Shown here: positions 43,328 through 54,142 of the stretch, piece after piece | Position numbering within the stretch: position 1 is the first letter of the stretch | Layout: the number at the start of each line of letters is the position of its first letter | Source: Candidatus Protoclostridium gallicola | GTDB lineage: Bacteria; Bacillota; Clostridia; Christensenellales; Pumilibacteraceae | Length of the DNA: 64,000 nt | Assembly: GCA_904387375.1 (NCBI GenBank) | Contig: CAJFLE010000001.1 | Span: 186,001-250,000, forward strand | Direction of reading: 5' to 3' | Notes under the pieces: model-generated | Databases searched by the model: none | The model's input: only the letters and a program-made list of their open reading frames with translations | What the model was told of the DNA's origin: nothing | Program-made: the position numbers and the translations under genes

Positions 43328-44350
43328 TTATAAGATAAGCATGGCGTCGCCGAAGCTGAAAAATCTGTATTTTTCTTTAACGGCTTCGTTATATACGGCA
43401 AGCGTCTGTTCTCTACCGCAAAAAGCGGACACAAGCATGATAAGCGTGGATTCGGGCAGGTGAAAATTCGTTATGAGCGCGTCAACGGCTTTGGACTTAT
43501 ACGGCGGGTATATGAATATACTTGTTTCTCCGCAGCCCGCCTCGTACGTGCCGTCTTCTTTTATGGCGCTTTCCAATACCCTGACAGACGTAGTACCTAC
43601 CGAAATTATTCGTTTTTTTGCGGAAATCGCATCATTTAACGCTTTTGCTGCGGTTTCGGAAATCTGCCAGAATTCGCTGTGCATTTTGTGCTCTTCCACG
43701 CTTTCGACCTGCACGGGTCTGAAAGTTCCGAGTCCGACGTGGAGCAGCACTTCTATGATTTCCGTGCCGCCCGCGCGCACTTTTTCCATGAGCTCGGGCG
43801 TAAAATGCAGCCCTGCTGTCGGCGCTGCGCACGAGCCGTCGTGTTTGGCGTACACGGTCTGATATCTCGTGCCGTCCGCAAGTTTTTCGTGTATATACGG
43901 CGGAAGCGGCGTCTGCCCTACTTCGGCGAGCCTCTGTTCGAATACTCCGTCAAAAGAAAAGCGCACGGTGCGCTCGCCCATTTCTCCGGTTGAAACTATC
44001 TCGCAGGACAGTTTGTCTCCGAAAGAGAAAACGGATCCGGTTTTTGCCTTCTTTGCCGGTTTGCAAAGTACCTTCCATTCTGTAAGATTTATCCGCTTAT
44101 GAAGCAGAAACTCGACCCGGCAGCCGGTTGCGTCGCCCACGCCGTATATCCGCGCGGGTATGACTTTGGTATTGTTTACCACCAGTACGTCGTCCGGCCC
44201 GAGATAATCCGTTATGTCGTAAAAATGTCTGTGCTCGATCCTGCCTGTTTTTCTGTCATATACCAAAAGACGGGACGAGTCGCGCGGCTCGACCGGCGTC
44301 TGGGCAATAAGCTCTTCGGGCAGATTATAGTAAAAATCCGATGTTTTCAT
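43328..44350 (-). CDS. queA: S-adenosylmethionine:tRNA ribosyltransferase-isomerase
   Basis: A 340-aa enzyme of queuosine synthesis. Family features are [25 protein letters not shown] at the N-terminus, [20 protein letters not shown] and [10 protein letters not shown]. It overlaps ruvB by ATGA, as in many Bacillota where ruvAB-queA-tgt are linked. Confidence 0.97.
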   Translation of the reverse strand: MKTSDFYYNLPEELIAQTPVEPRDSSRLLVYDRKTGRIEHRHFYDITDYLGPDDVLVVNNTKVIPARIYGVGDATGCRVEFLLHKRINLTEWKVLCKPAKKAKTGSVFSFGDKLSCEIVSTGEMGERTVRFSFDGVFEQRLAEVGQTPLPPYIHEKLADGTRYQTVYAKHDGSCAAPTAGLHFTPELMEKVRAGGTEIIEVLLHVGLGTFRPVQVESVEEHKMHSEFWQISETAAKALNDAISAKKRIISVGTTSVRVLESAIKEDGTYEAGCGETSIFIYPPYKSKAVDALITNFHLPESTLIMLVSAFCGREQTLAVYNEAVKEKYRFFSFGDAMLIL

Positions 44351-45366
44351 GCGCGGTCTCCGTCGGGAGGAGTAAGTCCGAGATGCAGGAATGCCTGCGG
44401 CATTGCCACGCGCCCGCGCGGCGTGCGGGCAACGAAGCCCAACTGTATCAGATACGGTTCGATTACGTCCTCAATCGTGCCCGCGTCCTCGTTGGTGGCG
44501 GCGGCCAGCGTGTCTATTCCGACGGGCTTGCCGCCGAATTTTACCGCCAGCGCTTCCAGTACCGCGCGGTCGTTATCGTCAAGTCCCAGCTTATCCACGC
44601 CGATGCATGCCAGCGCTTTGTTTGTTATGTCCAGCGTAATCTTTCCGTCTCCGATGACCTGAGCGAAGTCGCGCACGCGCTTGAGCATGCGGTTGGCGAT
44701 ACGCGGAGTCCCGCGCGAACGCATTGCCAGTTCATCCGCCGCGTCGTCGTCTATCTCCACGTTCAGCAGTCCGGCAGAACGCCGTATTATAGTATTGAGG
44801 TCTTCTTTCGAATAAAGCTCCAGCCTGCATATGACGCCGAAACGGTCGCGCATCGGCCCGGTAAGCATGCCGGTGCGTGTGGTTGCGCCCACGAGCGTGA
44901 ATTTGTTGAGAGGCAGCTTTATCGTGCGGGCCCCTGGCCCTTTGCCCTGAACTATATCCAGCGTAAAGTCTTCCATGGCCGAATACAGCGCCTCTTCGAC
45001 TGTTTTATTGACGCGGTGTATTTCGTCTATAAACAGTACGTCGCCCGGTTCGATTCCCGTCAAAATGGATACTATGTCAAGCATAGAACTGAGGGCGGGG
45101 CCGCTTACTACCTTAATATCCGCATTCATCTCGTTTGCAATGATGTGTGCGATCGTAGTTTTCCCCAATCCGGGCGGGCCGTACAGCAAAACGTGATCCA
45201 GGCTCTCGTGGCGCTGTTTGGCGGCGTTTATGAATACTTCCAGATTATGCTTGACTTTAGTCTGCCCCACGTATTCGGAAAACGTCTTCGGCCGCAGCGT
45301 CAGATCGAGCTCATTGTCCAGCTGCAGTTTTGTGCTTGTAATGAATCTTTCTCCGTCCATACTCAC
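44347..45366 (-). CDS. ruvB: Holliday junction helicase motor RuvB
   Basis: A 339-aa AAA+ ATPase. Walker [10 protein letters not shown], Walker B FIDEIHR, sensor [18 protein letters not shown] and the C-terminal winged helix ([13 protein letters not shown]). The start is a GTG in a GTGA overlap with ruvA; an ATG two codons later could also serve. Confidence 0.97.
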   Translation of the reverse strand: MSMDGERFITSTKLQLDNELDLTLRPKTFSEYVGQTKVKHNLEVFINAAKQRHESLDHVLLYGPPGLGKTTIAHIIANEMNADIKVVSGPALSSMLDIVSILTGIEPGDVLFIDEIHRVNKTVEEALYSAMEDFTLDIVQGKGPGARTIKLPLNKFTLVGATTRTGMLTGPMRDRFGVICRLELYSKEDLNTIIRRSAGLLNVEIDDDAADELAMRSRGTPRIANRMLKRVRDFAQVIGDGKITLDITNKALACIGVDKLGLDDNDRAVLEALAVKFGGKPVGIDTLAAATNEDAGTIEDVIEPYLIQLGFVARTPRGRVAMPQAFLHLGLTPPDGDRA

Positions 45367-45941
45367 CCGCTTATTGCCTTATGCACTATCTGATTTACCG
45401 TCATGTCTTCTTTGTACGCTGCGGTAACGGCTTTGACCGCGGCGTCCGGTTTGAAGCCGAGCGCGACGAGTACTCCGACGGCCTCTTCCGCCTTTTCGGG
45501 CAGATCGGACTTTTGCACGGCATCGCCGGCGCCGTCACAGCTTTCCGTTATTTTGTCTTTAAGCTCGACCACGATTCTCTCGGCGGTGCGCTTACCCACG
45601 CCTTTTATGGACGAAAGCGCAGCCGAGTTGCCGGACGCTATGTTGCGCGACAGTTCCCGTACGCTCATGCCTCCGAGTACGGACAGCGCGAGTTTCGGGC
45701 CTATGCCGCTTACCGCAATCAGTCGCAGAAACATGTTTTTTTCGCTCATATCCGCAAACCCGTACAGACTCATCTCGTCCTCTTTGACGACAAGATATGT
45801 GGGCAGCCGCCTTACCGCGCCCACGGCGCACGAATAAACGGCCGACGCGGTTGCGTTCAGCTCGTAACCCACTCCGCCGACGTCCAGCACGACGGTATTT
45901 TCGCCTACTTCGGCGACCGTTCCCTGAATGTATGCGTACAT
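45363..45941 (-). CDS. ruvA: Holliday junction helicase subunit RuvA
   Basis: A 192-aa protein. N-terminal OB-fold [26 protein letters not shown], helix-hairpin-helix pair ([30 protein letters not shown]) and C-terminal RuvB-binding domain ([20 protein letters not shown]). The ATG at 45941 overlaps the ruvC stop by 1 nt (TAATG) and has GGAGAG upstream, which excludes the longer frame. Confidence 0.96.
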   Translation of the reverse strand: MYAYIQGTVAEVGENTVVLDVGGVGYELNATASAVYSCAVGAVRRLPTYLVVKEDEMSLYGFADMSEKNMFLRLIAVSGIGPKLALSVLGGMSVRELSRNIASGNSAALSSIKGVGKRTAERIVVELKDKITESCDGAGDAVQKSDLPEKAEEAVGVLVALGFKPDAAVKAVTAAYKEDMTVNQIVHKAISG

Positions 45942-46432
45942 TATCTGATTTCTCTCCTCGTCGCGCCGGACATATTTGCATGGCATATGGCCGCGGCAAG
46001 CGCGTCCGCGGCGTCGTCCGGCTTGGGCACGTCCGCCAGTCTCAGCACCGTCTTGACCATATACTGCACCTGATGTTTCGCCGCCCTGCCGTTGCCGGTA
46101 AGAGCCTGCTTAATTTGCAGGGGAGTATATTCGTACAGCCTGCCGCATGCCTTTATCGCGTTCAGCAGAATAACGCCGCGCGCGTGCGCGACTTTTATGC
46201 CCGTAGTTATGTTGGTATTGAAAAACAGCTCCTCAACCGAAACGCATTCGGGACGGAATTTGTTCATCAAGGACGTCATGGCGTCGTCGATCATCGCCAG
46301 ACGCACGGCAATCGTTTCGTTCGGCGGAGTCGTTATGACTCCGTAATCGACGGCGGATATGCTTCCGGCGGTTTTGTCTATGACCCCGAAACCTATCGTC
46401 GCGTATCCGGGATCAAGCCCCAAAATTATCAA
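45941..46432 (-). CDS. ruvC: Holliday junction resolvase RuvC
   Basis: A 163-aa nuclease with acidic active-site residues in LGLDPGYATIGFG, VEELFFNTN and DAADALAAAICH. I chose the TTG at 46432 because GGAG lies 6 nt before it and the protein then starts as RuvC proteins do; a TTG four codons upstream is the alternative. It is the first gene of the ruvC-A-B-queA-tgt-desulfurase-thiI operon, divergent from argG across a very AT-rich region. Confidence 0.94.
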   Translation of the reverse strand: MIILGLDPGYATIGFGVIDKTAGSISAVDYGVITTPPNETIAVRLAMIDDAMTSLMNKFRPECVSVEELFFNTNITTGIKVAHARGVILLNAIKACGRLYEYTPLQIKQALTGNGRAAKHQVQYMVKTVLRLADVPKPDDAADALAAAICHANMSGATRREIR

Positions 46433-46448
46433 AACTAACTCCAAACAG

Positions 46449-46477
46449 TTGATTATTTATGCAAAAAGTATTATATT
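46449..46477 (+). promoter_or_regulatory. Promoter of argG-argH
   Basis: TTGATT (46449-46454), a 17-nt spacer and TATATT (46472-46477). A perfect hairpin AAGTCAA-GTGA-TTGACTT (46504-46521) follows just before the Shine-Dalgarno AAAGGAG. I could not identify a clear ArgR box. Confidence 0.6.
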
Positions 46478-46534
46478 ATAAATAATATACAAAACTTATC
46501 TAAAAGTCAAGTGATTGACTTCAAAGGAGCAAAA

Positions 46535-47755
46535 ATGAAAGAGAAGATCATACTCGCGTATTCGGGCGGACTGGATACGACCGCCATTATACCTTGGCTC
46601 AAAGAGAATTACGATTACGACGTCGTATGCGTGTGCGTCGACTGCGGTCAGGCCGAAGAACTCGACGGACTCGAGCAGCGCGCGCTGTCTACGGGTGCAA
46701 GCAAACTGTATGTGGAAAACGTCGTCGACGAGTTCTGCGACGATTACATAATGCCGTGCGTCAAAGCGGGCGCCGTTTACGAATATAAGTATCTTCTCGG
46801 TACGTCCATGGCCCGTCCCCTTATCGCCAAAAAACTCGTGGAGATAGCGCGCAAGGAAGGCGCTACGGCAATCTGCCACGGCGCTACGGGCAAAGGCAAC
46901 GATCAGATCCGTTTCGAACTCGGCATCAAAGCGCTCGCTCCCGATCTGAAGATAATCGCGGCCTGGAGAGACGATAAATGGACGATGTCCTCGCGCCAGG
47001 AAGAAATCGATTACTGCCGCGCTCACGGCATCAATCTTCCCTTCTCCGCCGACACTTCTTACAGCCGCGACCGCAATATATGGCACATCAGTCACGAAGG
47101 GCTGGAACTCGAGGATCCCGCCAACGCGCCCGATTACGATCATCTGCTCGTGCTCGGCGTGACGCCGGAAAAGGCTCCCGACAAGGAAACGGAAATTTCT
47201 GTCGAATTCGAAAAAGGCGTCCCCGTTGCGCTTAACGGCAAAAAGATGAAAGTGAGCGAGATTATAACCGAGCTCAATAAACTGGGCGGCGCAAACGGTA
47301 TAGGCATTGTCGACATAGTCGAAAACCGCGTCGTCGGCATGAAATCCCGCGGCGTATACGAAACTCCGGGCGGCACCATCCTCATGGCTGCACACGAACA
47401 GCTCGAGGAACTCATACTCGACAGAGAAACGCTGGAAATGAAAAAGGATATGGGCAACAAACTGGCGTCCATAGTTTACGAAGGCAAATGGTTTACGCCG
47501 CTCAGAGAGGCAGTCAGCGCGTTTGTCGACGTCACTCAGGAATACGTTACCGGCGTGACGAAAATGAAGCTTTACAAGGGCAATATCATCAAAGCAGGCA
47601 CCGCCTCTCCCTATTCGCTTTATAACGAATCGCTCGCAAGTTTCACCACGGGCGAACTGTACGACCACCACGACGCGGGCGGATTCATCACGCTGTTCGG
47701 GCTTTCCAGCAAAGTGCGCGCGATGAAAATGCAGAGCGTAAAGGGCAAGAAATAA
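46535..47755 (+). CDS. argG: Argininosuccinate synthase
   Basis: A 406-aa enzyme that joins citrulline and aspartate with ATP. The PP-loop AYSGGLDTTA is at the N-terminus; CHGATGKGNDQIRFEL and FSADTSYSRDRNIWHISHEG are family-typical. I set the start at ATG 46535, served by AAAGGAG; the frame extends 8 codons further but into the leader hairpin. Confidence 0.97.
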   Translation: MKEKIILAYSGGLDTTAIIPWLKENYDYDVVCVCVDCGQAEELDGLEQRALSTGASKLYVENVVDEFCDDYIMPCVKAGAVYEYKYLLGTSMARPLIAKKLVEIARKEGATAICHGATGKGNDQIRFELGIKALAPDLKIIAAWRDDKWTMSSRQEEIDYCRAHGINLPFSADTSYSRDRNIWHISHEGLELEDPANAPDYDHLLVLGVTPEKAPDKETEISVEFEKGVPVALNGKKMKVSEIITELNKLGGANGIGIVDIVENRVVGMKSRGVYETPGGTILMAAHEQLEELILDRETLEMKKDMGNKLASIVYEGKWFTPLREAVSAFVDVTQEYVTGVTKMKLYKGNIIKAGTASPYSLYNESLASFTTGELYDHHDAGGFITLFGLSSKVRAMKMQSVKGKK

Positions 47756-49128
47756 TGAAGCTCTGGTCGGGCAGATTCGAAGGCGAAATCGATAAAGCGG
47801 CGGACAGTTTCAACAGTTCGCTCGCATTCGACAAACGCCTTTATAAATGCGACATAGAGGGCAGCAAAGCGCACTGCGCAATGCTCGGAAAATGCGGAAT
47901 AATTCCACGCGGAGACGCCGATCTCATAATCAAAACGCTGGACGAAATTCTTGCGGATATCGACGGCGGCAGACTGGAAATCGCCGATGCCGAAGACATA
48001 CATTCGTTTGTGGAAAACGAACTCGTGTCGAGAATAGGCCCCGCCGGGAAGAAGCTGCATACGGGACGCTCGCGCAACGATCAGGTGGCGCTTGATACAA
48101 GGCTGTATCTCCGCGGCGCCGCGGACGATATTCTCGGGCTGATCAAGGCGCTCGTCGTCAGGCTGACGGATATTTCCGAAGCCAATCTGGATACGGTAAT
48201 GCCTGCGTTTACGCATTTGCAGAAGGCGCAGCCCACCACGCTCGCGCACCACTTTATGGCGTATGCCGAGATGTTCGCTCGCGACGCTGAACGTTTCGCG
48301 CAGGCGCGTACGCGTATAAACGTTATGCCGCTCGGCAGCGGAGCCTGCACTTCCACGGCCTACCCCATCGACCGCGGAATGGTTGCAAGGCAATTGGGCT
48401 TTGATGAAATTACCGCAAACTCCATGGATGCGGTAAGCGACAGGGATTTCGTTATAGATTTTCTGTCTGCGGCGGCGATTGCCATGATGCATCTTTCCCG
48501 GTTTTCGGAAGAGATTATCATATGGTCGTCGGACGAGTACAGATATGTAGAGCTCAGCGACAAATTCTCCACCGGCTCGAGCATTATGCCGCAGAAAAAG
48601 AATCCGGACATGAACGAACTGCTCCGCGGCAAGACCGGCCGGGTCTACGGAGATCTCATGAGCATGCTGACCGTCATGAAGGGGCTGCCGCTTGCATACG
48701 ACAAGGACATGCAGGAAGACAAGGAATGCGTTTTCGACGCTTACGACACCCTCAGAGCCTGTCTGAACGTGTTTACGGCATTGCTCGGCGATATGAAGAT
48801 CAATAAGGACGTGCTGCGCCGCAGTACGGACGGCGGATTTACGAGCGCCACCGAATGCGCGGACTATCTCGTCCGCCGCGGCGTTCCCTTCCGCGACGCG
48901 CACGGCGTAATAGGCCGGCTTGTCATTCACTGCATAAAACACGGCAAGACGTTGCAATCGCTGACCCTGGACGAATACAGACGGTTCGGAGACTTCGACG
49001 AGGATATATTCGACGCTATAAAGGCCGAAAACGCTATAGCGCAGCGCAAGGCTCCCGGCGGCCCGTCGCCGGATGCGATGCGTGCGGAAATTGCCGCGAT
49101 GCGGGACAAGATCAAATCGATGCTATAA
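47755..49128 (+). CDS. argH: Argininosuccinate lyase
   Basis: A 457-aa fumarase-superfamily enzyme that splits argininosuccinate into arginine and fumarate. The signature GSSIMPQKKNPD and HTGRSRNDQVALD are present. The ATG overlaps the argG stop (TAATG), so the two genes are translationally coupled. Confidence 0.97.
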   Translation: MKLWSGRFEGEIDKAADSFNSSLAFDKRLYKCDIEGSKAHCAMLGKCGIIPRGDADLIIKTLDEILADIDGGRLEIADAEDIHSFVENELVSRIGPAGKKLHTGRSRNDQVALDTRLYLRGAADDILGLIKALVVRLTDISEANLDTVMPAFTHLQKAQPTTLAHHFMAYAEMFARDAERFAQARTRINVMPLGSGACTSTAYPIDRGMVARQLGFDEITANSMDAVSDRDFVIDFLSAAAIAMMHLSRFSEEIIIWSSDEYRYVELSDKFSTGSSIMPQKKNPDMNELLRGKTGRVYGDLMSMLTVMKGLPLAYDKDMQEDKECVFDAYDTLRACLNVFTALLGDMKINKDVLRRSTDGGFTSATECADYLVRRGVPFRDAHGVIGRLVIHCIKHGKTLQSLTLDEYRRFGDFDEDIFDAIKAENAIAQRKAPGGPSPDAMRAEIAAMRDKIKSML

Positions 49129-49151
49129 CTGCCGATACGAAAAAACGTAAT

Positions 49152-49189
49152 GAAAAAGAGATGACGCGCTTTTGAGCTTCATCTCTTTT
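49152..49189. terminator. Bidirectional terminator between argH and the VTT protein gene
   Basis: A perfect 12-bp stem AAAAAGAGATGA/TCATCTCTTTTT (49152-49163 with 49178-49189), with more T on the plus strand. Confidence 0.85.
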
Positions 49190-49205
49190 TTTCGTACAGC
49201 CTCAA

Positions 49206-49922
49206 TTATTTATAGTTCTCCGTCTTAATTTTCTTTCCCTTTTTATCTCTCCTGAACGTCACGAGAAGAACGGCAATCAGTATAAGCAGGATTACGCCTA
49301 TGGATACGGGCAGTCCCCACGAATCTATTGCGTCCATCGCCGCCCGTCCGAAAAAGCTGACTATGGCTATCATGACGGGTCTGGCAAGTACGGTGGTCAG
49401 AGCAAAGAATCCTACGCTCATTGCGCTCAGTCCCGCGACCATGCAAAGCACGTCGTCCGGAAAACAAGGGAGAAGAAGCATCCATACGAAAAGAATCCTG
49501 CCCTTTTCATTGAGCACACGCGCGTATTTTTCCGTTTTTTCAGCGCCGACAAGCCAGTTGACTATTCGTTTGCCGAATACGCGGCTGAGCCAGAAACAAA
49601 CGAATGATCCGGCTACCGTACAGCCTGCGGTGACCAGAAACGTCACCCACGGCTCAAACAGCATTGCCGCGACGAGATTGGTTACCGTGGACGGAATAGG
49701 CAGTATGATCACCTGAAGAAGCACTATTATCGCATAAACGAGCACTGCATACGGCCCGGCACTCTCTATCCACGAGCGCACCGTTTCTATACTGCGGAAT
49801 TTCTCCCAAAGTCCGTAGTAGTTGAATACGGATATCGCGGCAGCCAAAATACTCGCAACGATTGCGACAAGCAGAATAATCTTTCTCGCAAGCGAAAAAC
49901 TCTTTTCGTTCTGATCGTCCAT
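49206..49922 (-). CDS. TVP38/TMEM64-family (VTT domain) membrane protein
   Basis: A 238-aa protein with about six hydrophobic segments. The central re-entrant region PIPSTVTNLVAAMLFEP and FPDDVLCMVAGLSAMS fit the VTT/DedA-like family; recent work links DedA-superfamily members to lipid scrambling or undecaprenyl-phosphate recycling. A basic tail (RRDKKGKKIK) follows the last helix. It is the last gene after proC and rnhA. Confidence 0.85.
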   Translation of the reverse strand: MDDQNEKSFSLARKIILLVAIVASILAAAISVFNYYGLWEKFRSIETVRSWIESAGPYAVLVYAIIVLLQVIILPIPSTVTNLVAAMLFEPWVTFLVTAGCTVAGSFVCFWLSRVFGKRIVNWLVGAEKTEKYARVLNEKGRILFVWMLLLPCFPDDVLCMVAGLSAMSVGFFALTTVLARPVMIAIVSFFGRAAMDAIDSWGLPVSIGVILLILIAVLLVTFRRDKKGKKIKTENYK

Positions 49923-49937
49923 AAGCGTATTCTTTCC

Positions 49938-50360
49938 TTATTTGGCTTTCTTTATTTCAGCGCGCGCAAGCTCGTCGCAGCGATTGTTGAGTTCGTTGTC
50001 GGAATGCCCCTTCACCTTGTGAAAACGCACTTCATGCATCTGCGTGAGCTCTATAAGCGTCTGCCATAAATCGGCATTTTTGACGTTTCTCCACGCCCTT
50101 GATATCCAATTCGGAATCCAGCTTTCGTTAAACGCATTGACTACATATGCCGAATCGCTGTAAACGTCAACCGAACACTTCTCTTTCAGTCGGCGCAGCC
50201 CCTCTATAACCGCGGTAAGCTCCATCTGGTTATTCGTTGTGGAAGGATTCCCTCCGCTGATTTCCTTGCGGAAATCGCCGTAGATAAGCACTGCGCCCCA
50301 GCCGCCAGCCCCGGGATTGCCGCTGCATGCACCGTCGGTATATAAAGTAACGCTTTTCAT
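49938..50360 (-). CDS. rnhA: Ribonuclease HI
   Basis: A 140-aa enzyme degrading RNA in RNA-DNA hybrids. Active-site carboxylates are in YTDGACSGNPGAGGWG, NQMELTAV, VYSDSAYVV and NNRCDELA. It overlaps proC by ATGA. Confidence 0.95.
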   Translation of the reverse strand: MKSVTLYTDGACSGNPGAGGWGAVLIYGDFRKEISGGNPSTTNNQMELTAVIEGLRRLKEKCSVDVYSDSAYVVNAFNESWIPNWISRAWRNVKNADLWQTLIELTQMHEVRFHKVKGHSDNELNNRCDELARAEIKKAK

Positions 50361-51142
50361 TTGCGTCCGAGTTCTGCGCTTCTGCGTATGGCAGCGTCCA
50401 CCGCCGAAATGACTACCTCGTCGAAATGCCCTTCGTCGAGTTTGTAGATGCCTTCTATGGTCGTACCGCCTTTACTGCATACGTTGTCTATCGTCGTCTG
50501 CATGTCTTCCAGCGAATCTGCGGATGCCAGTACGTCCATGCACGCGGCAATACAATATAACGTAAGATCGCGCGAACGCTCGAATGAAAGCCCGTGCTTT
50601 ACGCCGCATTCCGTCAGCGCTTTTGCGTATCTGAATGTGTAAGCGGGTGAACTGCCGGTAAGCCCTGTTATGGTGTCGAAATAACTTTCTTCCAATTTTG
50701 CCGGCATACCGAATGCGGACAGGAAACGCTCCACAACGAGTTCCTCATTATCGTCGAGTCCGCTCGGGCAGTATGCGTTTACCGCCTTGCCCACCCTTGC
50801 GCAGAGATTGGGCATAACGCGGACTATTTTATCCGTGCCGCGGCACATTCCTGTCAGCGCGGCGAGATCGGTCCCTGCCATTATGGATATTACCGTTTTG
50901 CCGGCAAAGTCCAGTCCTGCGAGCGCGTCTGCCGCAGCCTGAGGCTTAACGGAGAGAAAAACGAAATCGCTTTTATTTATGACGTCGGCATTTGATTCGA
51001 GCATTATTACACTGCTGTCCGCGGCGTTTTTATTGACGTCGGACGCGTAAATTTTATCGGCATATCCGGTCGCGTGAAGCGACTTTGCGATGGCCTTCGC
51101 CATATTTCCGTAACCTATAAATCCTACTTTATAATTCTCCAT
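50357..51142 (-). CDS. proC: Pyrroline-5-carboxylate reductase
   Basis: A 261-aa NAD(P)H enzyme, last step of proline synthesis. Rossmann motif GFIGYGNMAKAI, the VKPQ segment and the C-terminal TGLTGSSPAYTFRY with SKGGTTIEGI are typical. The ATG at 51142 has TTGGAG 7 nt upstream; the frame extends 8 codons further without support. Its 5' region overlaps the divergent tRNA-Trp promoter. Confidence 0.95.
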   Translation of the reverse strand: MENYKVGFIGYGNMAKAIAKSLHATGYADKIYASDVNKNAADSSVIMLESNADVINKSDFVFLSVKPQAAADALAGLDFAGKTVISIMAGTDLAALTGMCRGTDKIVRVMPNLCARVGKAVNAYCPSGLDDNEELVVERFLSAFGMPAKLEESYFDTITGLTGSSPAYTFRYAKALTECGVKHGLSFERSRDLTLYCIAACMDVLASADSLEDMQTTIDNVCSKGGTTIEGIYKLDEGHFDEVVISAVDAAIRRSAELGRK

Positions 51143-51159
51143 AATTACTCCAAAATCGA

Positions 51160-51189
51160 TTGACAAATCGCATTATTTTATAATATAAT
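51160..51189 (+). promoter_or_regulatory. Promoter of tRNA-Trp
   Basis: TTGACA (51160-51165), an 18-nt spacer and TATAAT (51184-51189), both perfect. Confidence 0.85.
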
Positions 51190-51201
51190 ATCTCTCGGCA
51201 A

Positions 51202-51275
51202 AGGGGATTGGTCTAGTGGTATGACAAGGGTCTCCAAAACCTTTGGTGGGAGTTCGATTCTCTCATCCCCTGCCA
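51202..51275 (+). tRNA. tRNA-Trp (CCA)
   Basis: Acceptor AGGGGAT pairs with ATCCCCT, discriminator G, encoded CCA. The anticodon loop CTCCAAA reads CCA. Single gene with its own promoter and terminator. Confidence 0.95.
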
Positions 51276-51321
51276 ATGTCCGCCGCGTGGCCGTTGCCGG
51301 TGAGCGGAAATCCTGTTGTAA

Positions 51322-51352
51322 AGAGGAAGTTCTCGCAACTTCCTCTTTTTTT
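51322..51352 (+). terminator. Terminator after tRNA-Trp
   Basis: Perfect 10-bp stem AGAGGAAGTT/AACTTCCTCT (51322-51331 with 51337-51346), then a T-run. Confidence 0.9.
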
Positions 51353-51383
51353 GCCGTTTTTACGTTGTGCTGACTCAATTCCG

Positions 51384-51416
51384 CAAAAGACCCGGGCGAA
51401 AGCCGCAGGTCTTTTG
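51384..51416 (-). terminator. Probable terminator after rny
   Basis: A 9-bp outer stem (51384-51392 with 51408-51416) with an inner GGC-GAAA-GCC hairpin. On the minus strand the 3' arm is GGTCTTTTG, so the T-run is inside the arm and terminator strength is uncertain. Confidence 0.55.
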
Positions 51417-51436
51417 TTTTCGGAATTGTTCACACA

Positions 51437-53044
51437 TTATTTCGCATAATCCACGCTTCTGAGTTCCCTGATGACGTTGACTTTGATCTGACCGGGATAC
51501 TGCATTTCGTTTTCGATCTGCTTCGCGATATCGCGGGCAAGGAACACCGTTGCCGCGTCGTCGACAACTTCGGGCTTGACGATTATGCGCACTTCGCGTC
51601 CGGCCTGAATCGCGTAAGACTTTTCCACGCCGGCATGCGAGTTTGCGATATTTTCCAGCTGTTCCAATCTCTTGACGTAGTTCTCAAGCGACTCTCTGCG
51701 TGCTCCCGGACGCGATCCGCTTATGGCGTCCGCGCACTGGACAAGGATTGCTTCCAGCGTCTTCGGCTCTATATCGTTATGGTGCGCGGCAATACAGTGA
51801 ATGACTTCTTCGCTTTCCTTGTATTTTTTTGCGATGTCTACGCCTATCGAAATATGAGTTCCTTCGGTTTCGTGGTCAATCGATTTGCCTATGTCGTGCA
51901 GCAATCCTGCGCGCTTGCAGATCATGACGTTGGCGCCGAGCTCAGCCGCCATATTGCCGGCGAGATACGAAACCTCGATGGAATGTTTGAGCACGTTCTG
52001 TCCGTAGCTCGTACGGAATTTCATTCGGCCGAGAAGCTTGATTTCTTCGGGATGAAGATTGAACACGCCCGTTTCGAACATGGCGTTCTCGCCCGCTTCC
52101 TTAATCTGTACGTCTATCTCCTTCGTCGCTTTTGCAACGATATCCTCTATTCTGCCCGGGTGAATGCGGCCGTCGGATATAAGTTTTTCCAGCGTTACGC
52201 GGGCAATTTCCCTGCGGACAGGATCGAAGGCGGACAGCACGACGGTATCAGGCGTATCGTCGATAATAAAATCCACGCCGGTAGCCTGTTCGAGCGCTTT
52301 GATGTTGCGTCCTTCACGGCCGATTATGCGGCCCTTCATTTCGTCATTAGGCAGAGTTACGGTGGAAACGGTGATTTCGGAACTGTGATCGACTGCGCAT
52401 TTCTGGATCGCCAGCGCCACGACTTCTTTGGCGCGCCTGTCTCCTTCGTCCTTGGCTTTCTGCTCGATTTCGCGTACGATTTTCGCCGCATCGCGCTTGG
52501 CCTCGTCCTCCATTGAATCGATAAGCTGCTGCTTGGCGTCTTCCTTACTGAGTCCGGCGACCTTTTCAAGCGCTTCGACCATTTTTTCGTGCGCGGCATT
52601 TATTTCGGATTTCTTGATATTGAGCTCTTCCTGCTGTTGCGCAAGATTTGCCTTAGTCTGTTCCACGCTTTCCAGCTTTGCGTCGAGATTCGCCTCCTTT
52701 TTTTCGAGCATGCTTTCTTTCTTATCGATGGACGATTCTCTTTGCAAAAGTCTCTGTTCGGTCTTCTGCGCCTCGGCGGCGCGTTCCTTCATCTCGTTTT
52801 CGAAAACGTTCTTTTCTTTCTGTACTTCCGCACGCCCTTCGGCGATTGCGTCCCTTCTGAGGGTTTTCGCCTCGGAGATGGCCTCTTCCACCATCTTGTT
52901 GGCGAGCTGTTTGGATTTACCGATCTTGTTTCTCATCAAAACAATGTATATCAGTATTCCGGCGGCAGCGCCGATCACCAGCCCCACGATGGGCAGGACG
53001 ATGGCGAGCGTGGTCGCTACGTCGGCCAAAATATTTGCTCCCAT
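51437..53044 (-). CDS. rny: Ribonuclease Y
   Basis: A 535-aa membrane-anchored endoribonuclease, the main mRNA-decay enzyme of Bacillota without RNase E. N-terminal membrane helix ([22 protein letters not shown]), long coiled coil (about residues 40-200), KH domain ([21 protein letters not shown]) and HD domain ([21 protein letters not shown]). AAAGGAGG precedes the ATG. It follows recA by 59 nt, where only a weak promoter may exist. Confidence 0.96.
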   Translation of the reverse strand: MGANILADVATTLAIVLPIVGLVIGAAAGILIYIVLMRNKIGKSKQLANKMVEEAISEAKTLRRDAIAEGRAEVQKEKNVFENEMKERAAEAQKTEQRLLQRESSIDKKESMLEKKEANLDAKLESVEQTKANLAQQQEELNIKKSEINAAHEKMVEALEKVAGLSKEDAKQQLIDSMEDEAKRDAAKIVREIEQKAKDEGDRRAKEVVALAIQKCAVDHSSEITVSTVTLPNDEMKGRIIGREGRNIKALEQATGVDFIIDDTPDTVVLSAFDPVRREIARVTLEKLISDGRIHPGRIEDIVAKATKEIDVQIKEAGENAMFETGVFNLHPEEIKLLGRMKFRTSYGQNVLKHSIEVSYLAGNMAAELGANVMICKRAGLLHDIGKSIDHETEGTHISIGVDIAKKYKESEEVIHCIAAHHNDIEPKTLEAILVQCADAISGSRPGARRESLENYVKRLEQLENIANSHAGVEKSYAIQAGREVRIIVKPEVVDDAATVFLARDIAKQIENEMQYPGQIKVNVIRELRSVDYAK

Positions 53045-53103
53045 TGAGTTTACCTCCTTTCGGTTTTATATTTTAATGCTATCAGAGCTTATAACATACT
53101 TGA

Positions 53104-54126
53104 TTATTTTTCCGCTTTTTTAGCTTCGTAGGCCTCTTTGATCTTACCTTCTATTTCGGCTGCAAGCTCGGCGTTGGTTTCGAGCATGGAACGCAGTTTT
53201 TCGCGTCCCTGCGCTATGCGTTCGCCGTTATAGCCGAACCACGAACCGCTCTTGGATATGATATCGTATTCGATGCCCATATCTATAAGGCAGCCGGCGC
53301 GGCTGATGCCCTTGCCGTATATGATGTCGAATTCCGCAGTCTTGAACGGCGGCGCGAGCTTGTTTTTTACGATCTTTACTTTCGCCCGGTTACCGACGAT
53401 TTCCGAGCCTTCCTTCACCGAATCCACCTTCCGTATGTCGAGACGTATGGACGTGTAGAATTTAAGCGCCTTGCCGCCCGGAGTGGTTTCGGGCGAGCCG
53501 AAGAACACGCCCACCTTTTCGCGGAGCTGGTTGATGAAGATTATGCAAGTATTGGTTTTTTCCGCGGGCGCCACAAGCTTTCTGAGCGCTTTGGACATCA
53601 ACCGGGCCTGCAAACCAATCTGCGAATCTTCCATCTCTCCGTCTATTTCGGCCTTCGGGGTCAGCGCTGCGACGGAGTCGACCACGACCACGTCGAGCGC
53701 GCCGCTGCCGACAAGCTCTTCCACTATGTTGAGAGCCTGTTCGCCGCTGTCGGGCTGAGATATATAAAGCTCGTTGAGATCTATGCCGAGATTTTTTGCA
53801 TACGACGGATCGAGAGCATGTTCGGCGTCGATGAACGCTACGCGTCCGCCAAGCTTCTGCGCCTCTGCAATGACGTGCAGGGTGAGCGTGGTTTTACCGC
53901 TCGACTCGGGACCGTAGATTTCCACGATGCGGCCGCGCGGCATGCCGCCGATGCCGAGCGCGAGATCGAGAGGAAGGCAGCCGGTCGGTATGACGTCGAC
54001 TTTCTTTATGCTTTCCTCTGACATCTTCATGATCGAGCCTTCTCCGTGCTCTTTTCTTATCTTGGCGATCGCAAGCTCCAACGCTTTTTCGCGATCGGAA
54101 GAGAGCGCGTTTTTATCTTCTTTCAT
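53104..54126 (-). CDS. recA: Recombinase RecA
   Basis: A 340-aa RecA. Walker [11 protein letters not shown], Walker [11 protein letters not shown], loops L1 and L2 ([35 protein letters not shown]) and the C-terminal acidic-basic tail. It drives LexA self-cleavage and homologous recombination. It lies 16 nt after cinA with AAGGAGAC upstream; the cinA-recA order is common in bacteria. No LexA box is evident in the short gap. Confidence 0.98.
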   Translation of the reverse strand: MKEDKNALSSDREKALELAIAKIRKEHGEGSIMKMSEESIKKVDVIPTGCLPLDLALGIGGMPRGRIVEIYGPESSGKTTLTLHVIAEAQKLGGRVAFIDAEHALDPSYAKNLGIDLNELYISQPDSGEQALNIVEELVGSGALDVVVVDSVAALTPKAEIDGEMEDSQIGLQARLMSKALRKLVAPAEKTNTCIIFINQLREKVGVFFGSPETTPGGKALKFYTSIRLDIRKVDSVKEGSEIVGNRAKVKIVKNKLAPPFKTAEFDIIYGKGISRAGCLIDMGIEYDIISKSGSWFGYNGERIAQGREKLRSMLETNAELAAEIEGKIKEAYEAKKAEK

Positions 54127-54142
54127 TGATAGTCTCCTTGTT

